A program made the translations under genes and the position numbers. A DNA stretch of 64,000 nucleotides, from the NCBI RefSeq assembly GCF_900115785.1, contig NZ_FOYS01000001.1:664153-728152 (forward strand). The letters are read 5' to 3'. Position 1 is the first letter of the stretch. Every line of letters begins with the position of its first letter. The notes beneath the pieces are model-generated. The model was not told the DNA's origin. It saw nothing but the letters and a program-made list of their open reading frames with translations, and ran no database searches. The stretch is from Halogeometricum limi (lineage in GTDB: Archaea > Halobacteriota > Halobacteria > Halobacteriales > Haloferacaceae). Shown here piece by piece: positions 1 through 8,749 of this stretch.

Positions 1-431
1 TGCTGGTTGTCGGAGGTGTACTCGCGTTCGCGCATCACCTCGCGGAAGTTGGTGTAGCCCTCGCGGTGGAACTTCAGCGCGAGGGGTTTGTACGACTGCA
101 CCTCGAACACGTCGCTCTCTTTGCCGACACCGAGTGGCGCGCCGACGCCCTGGATGGTGTCTCGCTTCGAAAACGTGCGGAGGGCGAGTGCGTCGTACCC
201 TTCGACGGCGAGTTTGTACCCCTCGTACTGAATCGTCTTCCGTTCGACGAGGTCACGCCGCATACAGCGGTTCAGTCGGTACTCGACGTTCTCCGCGGTC
301 AATCCGGTGAGTTCGGGGAGTTTGCCGCGGTTGACCCACTCGCTGAAGCGCATCCCCTGCTCGACGCCAGAGAGGAGGTAGAAGTCCTCAGTTTCGAGTT
401 CCGCCATCACTCCCGCGACGTTCCGCACCAT
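1..431 (-). CDS. rio2: RIO2-type atypical serine kinase, N-terminal part
   Basis: The reverse strand reads MVRNVAGVMAELETEDFYLL from an ATG at 431 and runs off the left edge, so about 143 residues are visible. The first 90 residues are the winged-helix domain typical of RIO2. The kinase domain then begins with GVGKESDVFEV, the RIO glycine-rich loop. The catalytic and metal-binding loops lie outside the window. RIO2 is an ATPase/kinase that acts in maturation of the small ribosomal subunit in archaea and eukaryotes. A TATA-like ttttagg (reverse strand, 452-460) lies about 25 bp before the ATG, suggesting a leaderless transcript. Confidence 0.93.
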   Translation of the reverse strand, partial: MVRNVAGVMAELETEDFYLLSGVEQGMRFSEWVNRGKLPELTGLTAENVEYRLNRCMRRDLVERKTIQYEGYKLAVEGYDALALRTFSKRDTIQGVGAPLGVGKESDVFEVQSYKPLALKFHREGYTNFREVMREREYTSDNQ

Positions 432-448
432 ACCCGAACGACGCCCGC

Positions 449-540
449 GACGCCTAAAAGGGCCGCGAGTCGTCCGTGATAAACCAATGTATGCGATACA
501 GAACTCCCGACGACACGGCACGACTCCCAGCACTTTAGGA
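449..540. promoter_or_regulatory. Divergent promoter region
   Basis: Two TATA-like boxes face away from each other. The reverse-strand ttttagg at 452-460 serves the kinase gene starting at 431. The forward-strand ctttagga at 533-540 lies about 26 bp before the ATG at 563. The spacings fit leaderless haloarchaeal promoters. This is inferred from position and composition only. Confidence 0.5.
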
Positions 541-562
541 ATGTCACTCGAATAGCACTCGC

Positions 563-1255
563 ATGGTCCCCTTCACGCGGAGACGACTCCTCCACGGAAC
601 CGTCGCGCTCGTGGCCGGACTGGCCGGGTGCGGTGGCTCGAACAGTCGTTCGAGTACGGCGACTGTCGCCGCACCCGCGCGACGAGACGACACCGGTTCG
701 GTCCCCGCCCATCAGATGGTTCGCAACCCGGAGAACCGCGTCCCGGTATGGCTCGTGAACGAGTCAGACCGCACGGACGACGGGACGACTCGAACGCCAC
801 CGCCCCACGGGCGGTCACGCGCCTTCGTCGCGACGGCGGAGACGGCTGAGTGGCTTCGGTTCGCCGACGTCGAGGGCGCGGGCGCGGCCCGGCAGTTCGT
901 CGCCGACACCGACTTCGAGACGGAGACGGTGTTCCTCGAATCGCGGACCGTCCGCGCGTGCCACACGCTCACGCTCTGTCACGTCTCGTGGACGAACTCG
1001 TCCGTCGAGACGGACTACGGCGGTGGCTATCGCGACGCCGACGTTCCCTGCGAGGTGGACGACGAGGACTCGGTCACGACGCTGATTCGCATCCCCGAAG
1101 CGCTCGACCCCGAGAGCGTCCGGAGTTACGGGTCGGGGTGGAGCAGTAGCGGGTGTCGGCGGCCCCGCCCTCGCGACGACGAAGCGACGGACGTGCCCGA
1201 CTTCGGTCCGAAGACCGAGAACGGAACCGTCCGGACGACGACGGAGGGGCGATGA
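563..1255 (+). CDS. Haloarchaeal lipoprotein of unknown function
   Basis: This 230-residue protein begins with twin arginines (RRRLL), a hydrophobic stretch and the lipobox LAGC near residue 22, so it is predicted to be a Tat-exported lipoprotein anchored outside the membrane. The mature part is acidic and has several cysteines (RACHTLTLCHVSW, DVPCEVDD, SGCRRP) that could form disulfides. No enzyme motif is seen. Its stop overlaps the start of the next lipoprotein gene by four bases (ATGA), so the two are probably translated together. Confidence 0.8.
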   Translation: MVPFTRRRLLHGTVALVAGLAGCGGSNSRSSTATVAAPARRDDTGSVPAHQMVRNPENRVPVWLVNESDRTDDGTTRTPPPHGRSRAFVATAETAEWLRFADVEGAGAARQFVADTDFETETVFLESRTVRACHTLTLCHVSWTNSSVETDYGGGYRDADVPCEVDDEDSVTTLIRIPEALDPESVRSYGSGWSSSGCRRPRPRDDEATDVPDFGPKTENGTVRTTTEGR

Positions 1256-2574
1256 CTCGCTCGCACGCGAGTCGCCGCGGATTCCTCGCGCTCCTCGGGA
1301 GCACCGCGCTCGCCGGGTGTAGCGGCTTCGACCCGCTCTCCGAGGACGAACAGACGCGCGTCGAGGTGTCCGCCCTCCGTGAAGCGCTCTCCGAGGAGGC
1401 ACCCGCGGTTCCCGAGACGGTTCCCGTCGACATCGAACGGTCGCATCTCGAACGGACGGCCGCCGACCTGCGAGAGACGCTCTCTGCGGTTCCGGCACCG
1501 TTCGGCGAGCGCGACGTTCCGAACGGCGCGATTCGGACCGAACTCCAGCGACGGTACGACCGCGCGGAGACCAGACTCGACGAGTGGACGGAGACGGAGT
1601 CCCCGCTGGAGGCGCTGGACCGTCTCCGCTACGCTCGCCGGTCGGTGTACTCGGTCGTGGGCGCGTGGGAGGCCATCGAGTCGGACCTCACTTTCGCCGA
1701 CGTCCGCGAGCGAATCCCCGAGGTTCGCGCGTCGTTCGACTCGTTTCGCGAACGCTGGGGGTACGTCGGCGACGACCGAATTCGCGCGGTGTTGGTCCAC
1801 GCGACGATAGAGGAACTGGTCGCGAGGGCGGGCGGATTTCTCGCCCGCGTTCCCGACGCCGAACGGTTCCACTCGGACGACGTGGTCTCGGTCGGCGAGT
1901 TCGCGGGGCGAGTCGAGTCCGCGCGGGCCGCCGTCGCGGACGCCGCGTACCTCTACCACCGGTTCGTCGCGTCGCTGTCGACCACGCGTTCGCTCGGGTC
2001 GGTGTTCCGCGATATCGGCGAGTCGCTGACCGCGACGCTCGAATCCCGACGCGAGTCGCTGCCCCCGGAGTCTCGCGACGCGTCGTCGTTCGTCGACCGC
2101 GACGTCGAAGACACACCGGTCGGGGGTGCGCTCTCGGACCTCCGGCGCGCTATCGACTACGCCGACAACGTGGACGACGAACGGGAACGCGGCCAGCGCG
2201 CGAGCGTCGTCCTCTCCGCACACTGGACGCTGGCGCGAATCCGGGCGTTCGAGTTCCTCCGAGAACGCGTCTCGAACGACGAGTACGTCACCGTCGAGAC
2301 GGTGGACGACGCTCGACTGATTCGAGGGCGGACGGTGTCTGCCGTCGAGGACGCACTCGCGAGCGACGAGCACCCGCGACTCACCAGACACCTGCTCCGC
2401 GTCGCGGAGGGACTCGACTACTTTCCGAGGCGACTCGACGAGTACGACGCCGACGACACGATTTCACTCGAGTGGCTCGCCGACGACTTGGGCGAGTACG
2501 TCCACATCGAGGCGACGGCGCGGGCGAGCGTCGAGACGAATGCGGACGTCGCCGACGCGATTCGCCGCGCCTGA
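1252..2574 (+). CDS. Long helical lipoprotein, unknown function
   Basis: This 440-residue protein has a Tat-like signal (SRRGFLALLGSTALAGC) with a lipobox at residues 20-23. The ATG at 1252 is preferred over an in-frame upstream GTG because it gives a signal peptide at the very N-terminus and overlaps the previous stop. The mature part is rich in Glu, Arg, Ala and Leu and probably almost entirely alpha-helical, like an extracellular helical bundle. No catalytic motif is recognised. It is coupled to the lipoprotein gene before it, and the pair probably share a cell-surface role. Confidence 0.85.
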   Translation: MTRSHASRRGFLALLGSTALAGCSGFDPLSEDEQTRVEVSALREALSEEAPAVPETVPVDIERSHLERTAADLRETLSAVPAPFGERDVPNGAIRTELQRRYDRAETRLDEWTETESPLEALDRLRYARRSVYSVVGAWEAIESDLTFADVRERIPEVRASFDSFRERWGYVGDDRIRAVLVHATIEELVARAGGFLARVPDAERFHSDDVVSVGEFAGRVESARAAVADAAYLYHRFVASLSTTRSLGSVFRDIGESLTATLESRRESLPPESRDASSFVDRDVEDTPVGGALSDLRRAIDYADNVDDERERGQRASVVLSAHWTLARIRAFEFLRERVSNDEYVTVETVDDARLIRGRTVSAVEDALASDEHPRLTRHLLRVAEGLDYFPRRLDEYDADDTISLEWLADDLGEYVHIEATARASVETNADVADAIRRA

Positions 2575-2629
2575 GTCCGGCCGGCGTTCGTCACGTTTAC
2601 CGGGAGACCCCACCGACTTCCGACGACAG

Positions 2630-3043
2630 ATGTTGCGACGACGCCTCCTCTCCAGTCTCGCCGGTCTCACGAGCGTTGCCGGTCTCTCGGCGCTCTCCGG
2701 TTGCTCGGCCCTCGCGCCCGGTGCTTCGACCCCCAGACCGACCGCCTCGTTCTCGCTCCGATGGGTTCCCGACGAGTCGGTCTACCGCGTTCGATTCGAG
2801 GAGGGCGAGACGCTCACGGCGGCGAACACCGGCGAACTCCACGTCGCCTCGCCGGGCACGGACACGCTCTGGGCCGGCGGCGAGGACGCGGTGGCGTCGT
2901 TTCCGCTCGAACCGGGCGCGACGGTCCGCCACGCCGTCTCCGACCGGTCGGTCGTCCGCGTCGTCTGGGTGTCTCCGAGCGGGAACGACTCGGCGACGCT
3001 GGCGCAGTGGCGCCCCGATTCCCAGCGGACTGCGACTCCGTGA
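2630..3043 (+). CDS. Small lipoprotein, unknown function
   Basis: This 137-residue protein starts MLRRRLLSSLAGLTSVAG and has a lipobox (LSGC) at residues 22-25, so a lipid-anchored surface protein is likely. The mature part, about 110 residues, looks beta-rich (SFSLRWVPDESVYRVRFEEG). Other in-frame starts upstream would bury the signal sequence, so ATG 2630 was chosen. It is the third exported protein gene in a row on this strand. No function is recognised. Confidence 0.8.
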   Translation: MLRRRLLSSLAGLTSVAGLSALSGCSALAPGASTPRPTASFSLRWVPDESVYRVRFEEGETLTAANTGELHVASPGTDTLWAGGEDAVASFPLEPGATVRHAVSDRSVVRVVWVSPSGNDSATLAQWRPDSQRTATP

Positions 3044-3103
3044 CGCGACGACCCGTCGGCGTGGTCACCAACTTTCTTGTCTCTCCCCTGCGACGTACGC
3101 GCG

Positions 3104-3811
3104 ATGCCCTCCAGACACAGACTCGGCTTCGTTCTCGCCGCCCTCGTCCTGTTCGGCACCGTCGGCGTCTCGTTCGCCGCCGTCCCGGTCACCGCACAAC
3201 AGTCCGACCGGATGGCCTGCGCCGTCTGTTCGAGCGCGCTCGACACCACCGCCGCCCACGACGGCTACACGCTGACGCGAGGTCACTCGAAAATGGTCGT
3301 CGACGTCGCCGAGAACGGGTCGACGACGTGGACGGCGCACGTGACCATCGTCGACGGCGTCGAGCGATTAGAGAACGATTCGTACCGGGCGGAACTCGTC
3401 GCGTCCACCATCGCGCGGGGGCAGGCCGTCGCCGACCCGACCGACGTGTCGTCACGCCTCGAAGGGGACACGCTCGTCGTCACGTACCGCGGACAGGACG
3501 CGGTGACGGAGACGCACGGCGTGCTGTTCTTCACGCCGCTTCACGCCGATGAACCGATTCAACCGTTCGCCGCCGGCGGCGAGGGAACGGTGTACGTCGG
3601 CGCCGACGAGTTCGTCGTCCGCGCGCCACCGGGCTACGCCGTCCGAGGGAACTACGGGAACGCGACGACGACGGACGACACCGTTCGGTGGACCGGCGAC
3701 GCCGCCGGTGACTCGCCCGTCAAGCGGTCGACGACGCTCGCGTTCGCCCGCGAAAATGACTCTCTCTGGTGGCCCAGAGTGACGGTCGCTCGCGCACTGC
3801 TGGACGCCTGA
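3104..3811 (+). CDS. Secreted protein, unknown function
   Basis: This 235-residue protein starts at ATG 3104 with a Sec-type signal peptide (basic start, hydrophobic LGFVLAALVLFGTVGVSFAA, cleavage after about residue 30). The mature domain is beta-rich, with a CAVC pair just after the signal and the segment THGVLFFTPLHADEPIQPFA. It has no C-terminal membrane segment or lipobox, so it may be released or held by other surface proteins. It resembles small haloarchaeal exported proteins of unknown role; no family name can be given with certainty. Confidence 0.8.
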   Translation: MPSRHRLGFVLAALVLFGTVGVSFAAVPVTAQQSDRMACAVCSSALDTTAAHDGYTLTRGHSKMVVDVAENGSTTWTAHVTIVDGVERLENDSYRAELVASTIARGQAVADPTDVSSRLEGDTLVVTYRGQDAVTETHGVLFFTPLHADEPIQPFAAGGEGTVYVGADEFVVRAPPGYAVRGNYGNATTTDDTVRWTGDAAGDSPVKRSTTLAFARENDSLWWPRVTVARALLDA

Positions 3812-3836
3812 GTCGCTTCCTCGGCGTCCCTCGACT

Positions 3837-4325
3837 TTACTCGACGTCGATGACGACGGGGCCGTCGTCGTCGCTCTCGTCGACTCCGCTCTCGTCGAAT
3901 CCGCCGCCGAAGTCGCCCTCGTCGAACTCCACGTCGTCGGTCAACTCCGAGAGGGCCATCTCGATGTTCCACTTGTTCGACTTCCACACCGCGTCGAACA
4001 GCGTCCCGACGTACGGAATCGCGCCCCCGGCGGTGTCGATAGCGACGTTCGCCAGCATCGCGAGGAGCGTCTTGTAAGAGACGCCGAGACGCGCCGATTC
4101 GAGGACGATGTACAGCGAGAACGCGGCACCGACCACGTCGCCGACGACCGGAATCGAGCCGAGGAGCGGGTCGATACCGACGCGTTTGTTCGTCCCCGGA
4201 ATGCCGACCAGGTCGTCGAAGACGTACGCGACGGTTCGCATCCGCTCGACGGCCGCTTCGTCTACTCCCTCGGGAATCTCTCCGCCGTAGCCGTCGAGTT
4301 CGTCAACGATGTCGTGTCGGTCCAT
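3837..4325 (-). CDS. DUF4112-family membrane protein
   Basis: This 162-residue protein contains the DUF4112 pattern: a short helix, DDLVGIPGTNKRVGIDPLLG, then GSIPVVGDVVGAAFSLYIV and TAGGAIPYVGTLFDAVWKSN. There are two hydrophobic segments, and the C-terminal tail of about 30 residues is very acidic (DEGDFGGGFDE). The family is widespread and uncharacterised, probably in the membrane. The gene is convergent with the preceding secreted-protein gene. Confidence 0.88.
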   Translation of the reverse strand: MDRHDIVDELDGYGGEIPEGVDEAAVERMRTVAYVFDDLVGIPGTNKRVGIDPLLGSIPVVGDVVGAAFSLYIVLESARLGVSYKTLLAMLANVAIDTAGGAIPYVGTLFDAVWKSNKWNIEMALSELTDDVEFDEGDFGGGFDESGVDESDDDGPVVIDVE

Positions 4326-4526
4326 ACCCCTGGATACTCACTCAGTGCTCAAAAGCCCGATGGCGGACGTTCTCGGCGCTGTGTCTCTCTTTTCGGTCGG
4401 ACAGTACGAACATCCGACTGGCGGCGTCACGGCGGTCGCGGTGCGCCCGCGTGAGGACGAACGCCGGTTCGAGCGCGACGCGTCGGTGAGCTACGTTTAT
4501 ACGGTCACTCGAAAATCAGAGAGACG

Positions 4527-4886
4527 ATGGTTGACCGAATCATGGTCGGCGACGACCAGTTGCGCGCCAAGGTCAAAGGCGAACGCGCCGGCGCGGACGT
4601 CGCGGGGATGCAGTACATCGGCTACGAAGTCGGCCTGACGAAACACAGCGTCCACGTCCTCGGAAAGCAGTGCAACGCGGACATCGCCGACGAGGACTTC
4701 CGCTACATGGTCGTCCCGATAGACAGCATCCGCGCGGTCAAACTCTCGGACGTGAAAGACCGCGGCCGGACGATAGAGGTTCACCTCGGCGAAGACGACG
4801 ACATCGTCCTCCACAGCGAGGGCCAACGGACGCTCGGCGAGAACCTCAAGCGCCTCTTCTTGCTCCTCTCGCGTCTGCTCTCGTGA
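4527..4886 (+). CDS. Conserved small protein, unknown function
   Basis: This 119-residue protein has no signal peptide and looks like one compact beta-rich domain with a C-terminal helix (NLKRLFLLLSRLLS). It contains two cysteines at most and no catalytic motif. The TATA-like tttata at 4496-4501 lies about 28 bp before the ATG, which supports the start and a leaderless transcript. The C-terminal amphipathic helix could bind a partner or the membrane. No family is recognised. Confidence 0.75.
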   Translation: MVDRIMVGDDQLRAKVKGERAGADVAGMQYIGYEVGLTKHSVHVLGKQCNADIADEDFRYMVVPIDSIRAVKLSDVKDRGRTIEVHLGEDDDIVLHSEGQRTLGENLKRLFLLLSRLLS

Positions 4887-4939
4887 GTTAACCCGACTCA
4901 ACCGCGCCGTTCAGGTACGTGGCGCTCCTCGTCGCACGC

Positions 4940-5662
4940 GTGACACGAACTGCCGTCGTCGTCGGCGCGTCCTCCGGTATCGGCCGCGCCCTCGCGCACG
5001 AACTCGCCGCGGACGGTTACGAAGTCGGCCTCGCGGCCCGCCGTCTCTCGAGACTCGAATCGCTCGGCGCGGACCTCCCGACGACGTCGTACGTCGCGCG
5101 GATGGACCTCTCCGACCCCGACGACGCCAGAGAGCGGATGGACCGCCTCGCCGACGCGATGGGCGGCGTCGACCTGGTCGTCGTCTCGGCCGGCGTCGGG
5201 TTCGAGAACCGCGCGCTGGAGTGGGAGGCCGAACGCGACACCGTCGACGTGAACGTCCGCGGGTTCGTCGCCCTCGCCACGTGGTCGATGGCGCACTTCG
5301 AGGCGCGCGGACACGGCCACCTCGTCGGCATCTCGTCGGTCGCCGAGTTCTTCGGGAACCCCGTCGCTCCCGCGTACAACGCCTCGAAGGCGTTCGTCTC
5401 GCGGTATCTCGACGGCCTCCGCTCTCGCGCGTCGGCCGGCGACGCCGAGGTGACCGTCACGGACGTGATTCCGGGGTTCGTCGACACCGAGATGGCGATG
5501 GGGAAGACGTTCTGGATGGCGTCGCCGGAGGCGGCGGCCGCGCAGATTCGCGACGCCATTCGCGCCGAACGGAGTCGCGTCTACGTCACGCGTCGGTGGC
5601 GACTCGTCGCCCTCCTCCTTCGCCTCCTGCCCGAGTCGGTGACGCGCCGCGCGTTCGACTGA
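4940..5662 (+). CDS. Short-chain dehydrogenase/reductase
   Basis: A classical SDR of about 240 residues. The N-terminal GASSGIG is the dinucleotide-binding loop, VVVSAGVG stands in place of the usual NAG, ISSVAEFFG carries the catalytic Ser, and YNASK gives the Tyr and Lys. GTG 4940 (MTRTAVVVGASSGIG) is preferred to GTG 4919, because most family members place the glycine motif 8-10 residues from the start. NADP preference is suggested by AARR at the end of beta-2. The substrate cannot be inferred. Confidence 0.9.
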   Translation: MTRTAVVVGASSGIGRALAHELAADGYEVGLAARRLSRLESLGADLPTTSYVARMDLSDPDDARERMDRLADAMGGVDLVVVSAGVGFENRALEWEAERDTVDVNVRGFVALATWSMAHFEARGHGHLVGISSVAEFFGNPVAPAYNASKAFVSRYLDGLRSRASAGDAEVTVTDVIPGFVDTEMAMGKTFWMASPEAAAAQIRDAIRAERSRVYVTRRWRLVALLLRLLPESVTRRAFD

Positions 5663-5727
5663 CCGCGTTTCGACGGCGTCACGCGACGAAACGGGTCTAT
5701 CGAAGCTCTCGCCACCTGTCGGGTGTG

Positions 5728-6209
5728 CGTGCTGAATACGGAGGGTGAGCCGCTCGAAAGCCGCCCGCGCTATCCACCCTCTCGGGCGTCAATTCACATC
5801 CTCTCGGAGTCAAGAGCTGACTTTCTTGCTTATCTCCGTCTTCAGACGAGTCGTACTCCTCTCCGGGCTATCCAAACAAGAGCGACGGCAAACAGATAGG
5901 TGAAGATGAAGAATCCTACCGTGCCGAGTGACTGGTTCACCGGAGCGATGGCCCCGAAGAGCGTTGAGTAGAGAATCAACATCGGGAGGGCGAACAAGAA
6001 CAGTCCCCCGAGGAAAATCCGAACAATCCCAGTCGGCTCACCGAGCAGAAACTGGGAGAGAAACCCGAGATAACCGAGTGCAGGTAGGGCAAACAGGACA
6101 AGGACCGCACGATTCCACAGGTGGCTTCGGAGGGCACTGTCCATACAAATGCATACGTAGTGACACGATATAACTGATACTGACCGACTCGCGCCCTGTA
6201 TTCAGCACG
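5728..6209. repeat. Unit bounded by 12-bp inverted repeats
   Basis: The sequence cgtgctgaatac at 5728-5739 recurs in exact inverted form at 6198-6209. Between them is a stretch noticeably lower in G+C than its surroundings, carrying one small membrane protein gene. The core GTGCTGAAT is also found downstream of tRNA-Tyr and near the right edge of the window. This could be a small non-autonomous mobile unit or a dispersed regulatory palindrome. No transposase is present. Confidence 0.4.
5842..6144 (-). CDS. Small membrane protein, three hydrophobic segments
   Basis: This 100-residue protein is almost entirely hydrophobic, with segments around residues 12-34 (AVLVLFALPALGYLGFLSQF), 40-62 and 73-93. 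No known family is recognised. It sits alone inside a lower-G+C patch bounded by inverted repeats, which suggests recent arrival. The ATG at 6144 follows an AT-rich stretch. Confidence 0.6.
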   Translation of the reverse strand: MDSALRSHLWNRAVLVLFALPALGYLGFLSQFLLGEPTGIVRIFLGGLFLFALPMLILYSTLFGAIAPVNQSLGTVGFFIFTYLFAVALVWIARRGVRLV

Positions 6210-6289
6210 GTCGCTGAGACCGCTCATCAACTGAGGGTTTCGACGAGGCCGACGAAACCGCTTTCCGAGACTCCCCCGTAGCCCGCGGC

Positions 6290-7117
6290 ATGGACGAGGG
6301 ACGCGGACGCGGCCCGTTGGCCGACAGAGAGTGGCGACTGATACGCGAAGAGCAGAGAGGCGGGGCGATGCAGATGGCGTTGGACGAAATCGCGGCCGAG
6401 ACGGCGGCGGCGGGTGGGCCTCGGACCGTCCGGGTCTACCGCTGGGACCCGAGCACGCTCTCTCTGGGCTACCATCAGGACCCGGCGACGGTCGACTGGG
6501 AGTTCTGCGAACGCGAGGGTGTCACGGTCACCCGCCGTCAGACCGGCGGCGGCGGCATCTACCACGACTACGACGGCGACATCTCCTACTCCATCGTCGC
6601 GCCGAAAGCCGAACTCCCGGGCGACCTGATGGAGAGCTACCACCTCCTCTGTGAACCGGTCTTAGACGCCTTCTCCAGACTCGGCGTCGACGCGGACTTC
6701 GTCGCCGAGTCGGTTCCCGAGATATGGTTCCCGGCGTGCTATCTGCGCGAACTCCACCCCGCACACGACGTCGTCGCCGACGGGAAGAAGGTGAGCGGGA
6801 ACGCGCAGTACCGCCGAAACGACGCCGTCGTCCAACACGGCTCTCTCACCTACGCGGTGAAGGCCGCCGACCACCTCGGCGTGTTCGACGGCCACGACGT
6901 CGCTCCCGAGCGGTTCGAAGAACGCGTCGGCGGCATCGCCGAGTTCGCGGACGTGACGCGAGAAGAGGCCGTCTCGGCCGTCGAATCCGCGCTGGCGACG
7001 TGGGCCGACGCCGCCGAAGGCTCGTGGACGGACGAGGAACTGGACCGCGCCCGCGAACGCGCAGACGAGAAGTACGCCGCCGACGAGTGGGTCCGACGCG
7101 ACCCCAGAGACCGCTGA
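6290..7117 (+). CDS. lplA: Lipoate-protein ligase / octanoyltransferase family
   Basis: A 275-residue protein of the biotin/lipoate protein ligase fold. RRQTGGGGIYHDYDGDISYS is the RRxxGGG-H lipoate-binding loop, and DGKKVSGNAQYRRN carries the conserved lysine. It should attach lipoyl or octanoyl groups to the E2 and glycine-cleavage H proteins. The window also holds a 2-oxoacid dehydrogenase E1 alpha gene at 53.8 kb whose complex would need this modification. Whether it is a ligase or a transferase cannot be settled from sequence. Confidence 0.88.
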   Translation: MDEGRGRGPLADREWRLIREEQRGGAMQMALDEIAAETAAAGGPRTVRVYRWDPSTLSLGYHQDPATVDWEFCEREGVTVTRRQTGGGGIYHDYDGDISYSIVAPKAELPGDLMESYHLLCEPVLDAFSRLGVDADFVAESVPEIWFPACYLRELHPAHDVVADGKKVSGNAQYRRNDAVVQHGSLTYAVKAADHLGVFDGHDVAPERFEERVGGIAEFADVTREEAVSAVESALATWADAAEGSWTDEELDRARERADEKYAADEWVRRDPRDR

Positions 7118-7118
7118 G

Positions 7119-7649
7119 TCAGAAGCCGAACGTCTCCGTCTCTCCGGGACCGAACTCCTCGACGATGGCGTCGTGAATCTCCCCGACCGAGGGCGTGTCG
7201 CGCGTGGGGTCCAACCAGTGTTCGCCGACCCACTTGTACCGAACCGTCATCTCCTCGTCGACGAGGAAACACGACCGACGTGAGCGGTCCGAGATGCCGA
7301 ACGCCTTGTACCGGACGCCGAACGCCTCCGCGAGTCGGAGGTCGGCGTCGGCGAACAGCGGAAAGCCGAGGTCGAACCGACTGATGAACTTGCGGTGCAT
7401 CCGCTCGCCGGACTTGCTCGCGCCGACCACCTGCACGGTGTCGCCGCTCGCGAACCAGTCGAAGTCCCGAAACTCACACCACTCCGACACGCAGTCGGGG
7501 CTGAAGTCCATCGTGTAGAAGTTCAGGAGTACGGGCCGTTCCGCGACCAACTCCGACAGTCGCGTCTCTTCTGTCTGGCCGTCTTCGCGGACGAGCGATT
7601 CGCGAACGTCCGGAACCGTCTCCCCAATCGAGAGTCCCACCTCTGACAT
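7119..7649 (-). CDS. Peroxiredoxin-like (redoxin) protein
   Basis: This 176-residue thioredoxin-fold protein resembles AhpC/TSA. LLNFYTMDFSPDCVSEWCEF places a peroxidatic-type cysteine after the beta-1 strand, with a second cysteine four residues later. The following GASKSGERMHRKFISRFDLG and CFLVDEEMTVRYKWVG fit the family core. It probably reduces peroxides in the cytoplasm. It is convergent with lplA, one base apart. A reverse-strand ctatttt box near 7672 lies about 25 bp before the start. Confidence 0.85.
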   Translation of the reverse strand: MSEVGLSIGETVPDVRESLVREDGQTEETRLSELVAERPVLLNFYTMDFSPDCVSEWCEFRDFDWFASGDTVQVVGASKSGERMHRKFISRFDLGFPLFADADLRLAEAFGVRYKAFGISDRSRRSCFLVDEEMTVRYKWVGEHWLDPTRDTPSVGEIHDAIVEEFGPGETETFGF

Positions 7650-7789
7650 CGTCGTGTCACAAGGAGTCGGAGAAAATAGCTGTTCGCCATCGTGTCATCG
7701 AGGATTCGGTTTTTCGCGGACAGTTCCGCGTCTCGCGCGCGCCGCCGTCGTCCGAAGTCACTATACCCTCCTACCACTTGCCGTAGTCC

Positions 7790-8659
7790 ATGCGAGTCGG
7801 TGCACACGTCTCGATGTCTAGCTCGAAAGTCTCCTCGGACGAGGAGACGCCACCGCACGGGAACGTCGCGAACGCCGTCCACAGACAGGTCGCCTTCGGC
7901 GGCAACTGTGGACAGATATTCACCACCTCTCCGCAGGTGTGGCGCGACCCCGAGATAACCGACGAAGAGGCCGAACTCTTCCGCCGAGAGACGGCGGAGA
8001 AACTCGACGGGCCGTGGGTCATCCACTCGTCGTACCTCGTGAACCTCTGCACGCCGAAAGACGGCCTTCGGCAGAAGTCGCTCGACTCCATGCAGACGGA
8101 GGTCGACATGGCTGAGAAACTGGGAATTCCGTACGTCAACGTTCACCTCGGCGCGCACACGGGTGCGGGCGAGGAACAGGGGTTGAAAAACGCCGTTTCG
8201 GTCTTAGACGACCTCGACGTCCCCGAGGACGTCACGATTCTCATCGAGTCCGACGCGGGGAGTGGCACGAAGATGGGCGACGACTTCGAACACCTCGCGT
8301 ACGTCGTAGAGCACTCCGAACAGGACCTCGACATCTGTCTCGACACCGCCCACGCGTTCGCCGCGGGCTACGACCTCTCGACGGCCGAAGGCGTCGAGGA
8401 GACGGTCGCGGAACTCGACGAGGTGGTCGGTCTCGAACACCTGCAGTGCGTTCACCTGAACGACTCGAAGCACGAGTGCGGGACGAACAAGGACGAACAC
8501 GCACTCATCGGCGAGGGTCTCATCGGCGAGGAGGGGATGCGCGCGTTCGTCAATCACCCGGACCTCGCGGACGTCCCCCTCGTCTTGGAGACGCCCACCG
8601 AGGACGGCAAGGGCTTCGCGTGGAACATCGCTCGCGTGCGAGAACTCCGCGAAGACTGA
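7790..8659 (+). CDS. nfo: Endonuclease IV (AP endonuclease)
   Basis: A 289-residue TIM-barrel AP endonuclease. [12 protein letters not shown] at the start, [62 protein letters not shown] and LVLETP are the classical Nfo motifs with the zinc-binding His, Glu and Asp residues. It cuts DNA 5' of abasic sites in base excision repair. The length matches the family. A ctatac box at 7761-7768 lies about 25 bp before the ATG. Confidence 0.96.
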   Translation: MRVGAHVSMSSSKVSSDEETPPHGNVANAVHRQVAFGGNCGQIFTTSPQVWRDPEITDEEAELFRRETAEKLDGPWVIHSSYLVNLCTPKDGLRQKSLDSMQTEVDMAEKLGIPYVNVHLGAHTGAGEEQGLKNAVSVLDDLDVPEDVTILIESDAGSGTKMGDDFEHLAYVVEHSEQDLDICLDTAHAFAAGYDLSTAEGVEETVAELDEVVGLEHLQCVHLNDSKHECGTNKDEHALIGEGLIGEEGMRAFVNHPDLADVPLVLETPTEDGKGFAWNIARVRELRED

Positions 8660-8749
8660 GTCCGACGGCGATTGAGCGAGGTACTCACCGACGACTATCC
8701 GACCTCCTCGGTACGAACGTTCATCAGTGGGAAGGCGTAATCCGGCGGT

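Noticed and set aside
66..479. Forward-strand frame of 137 codons at the left edge
   Set aside because: It is the mirror of the RIO2 kinase gene on the reverse strand and has no family likeness.
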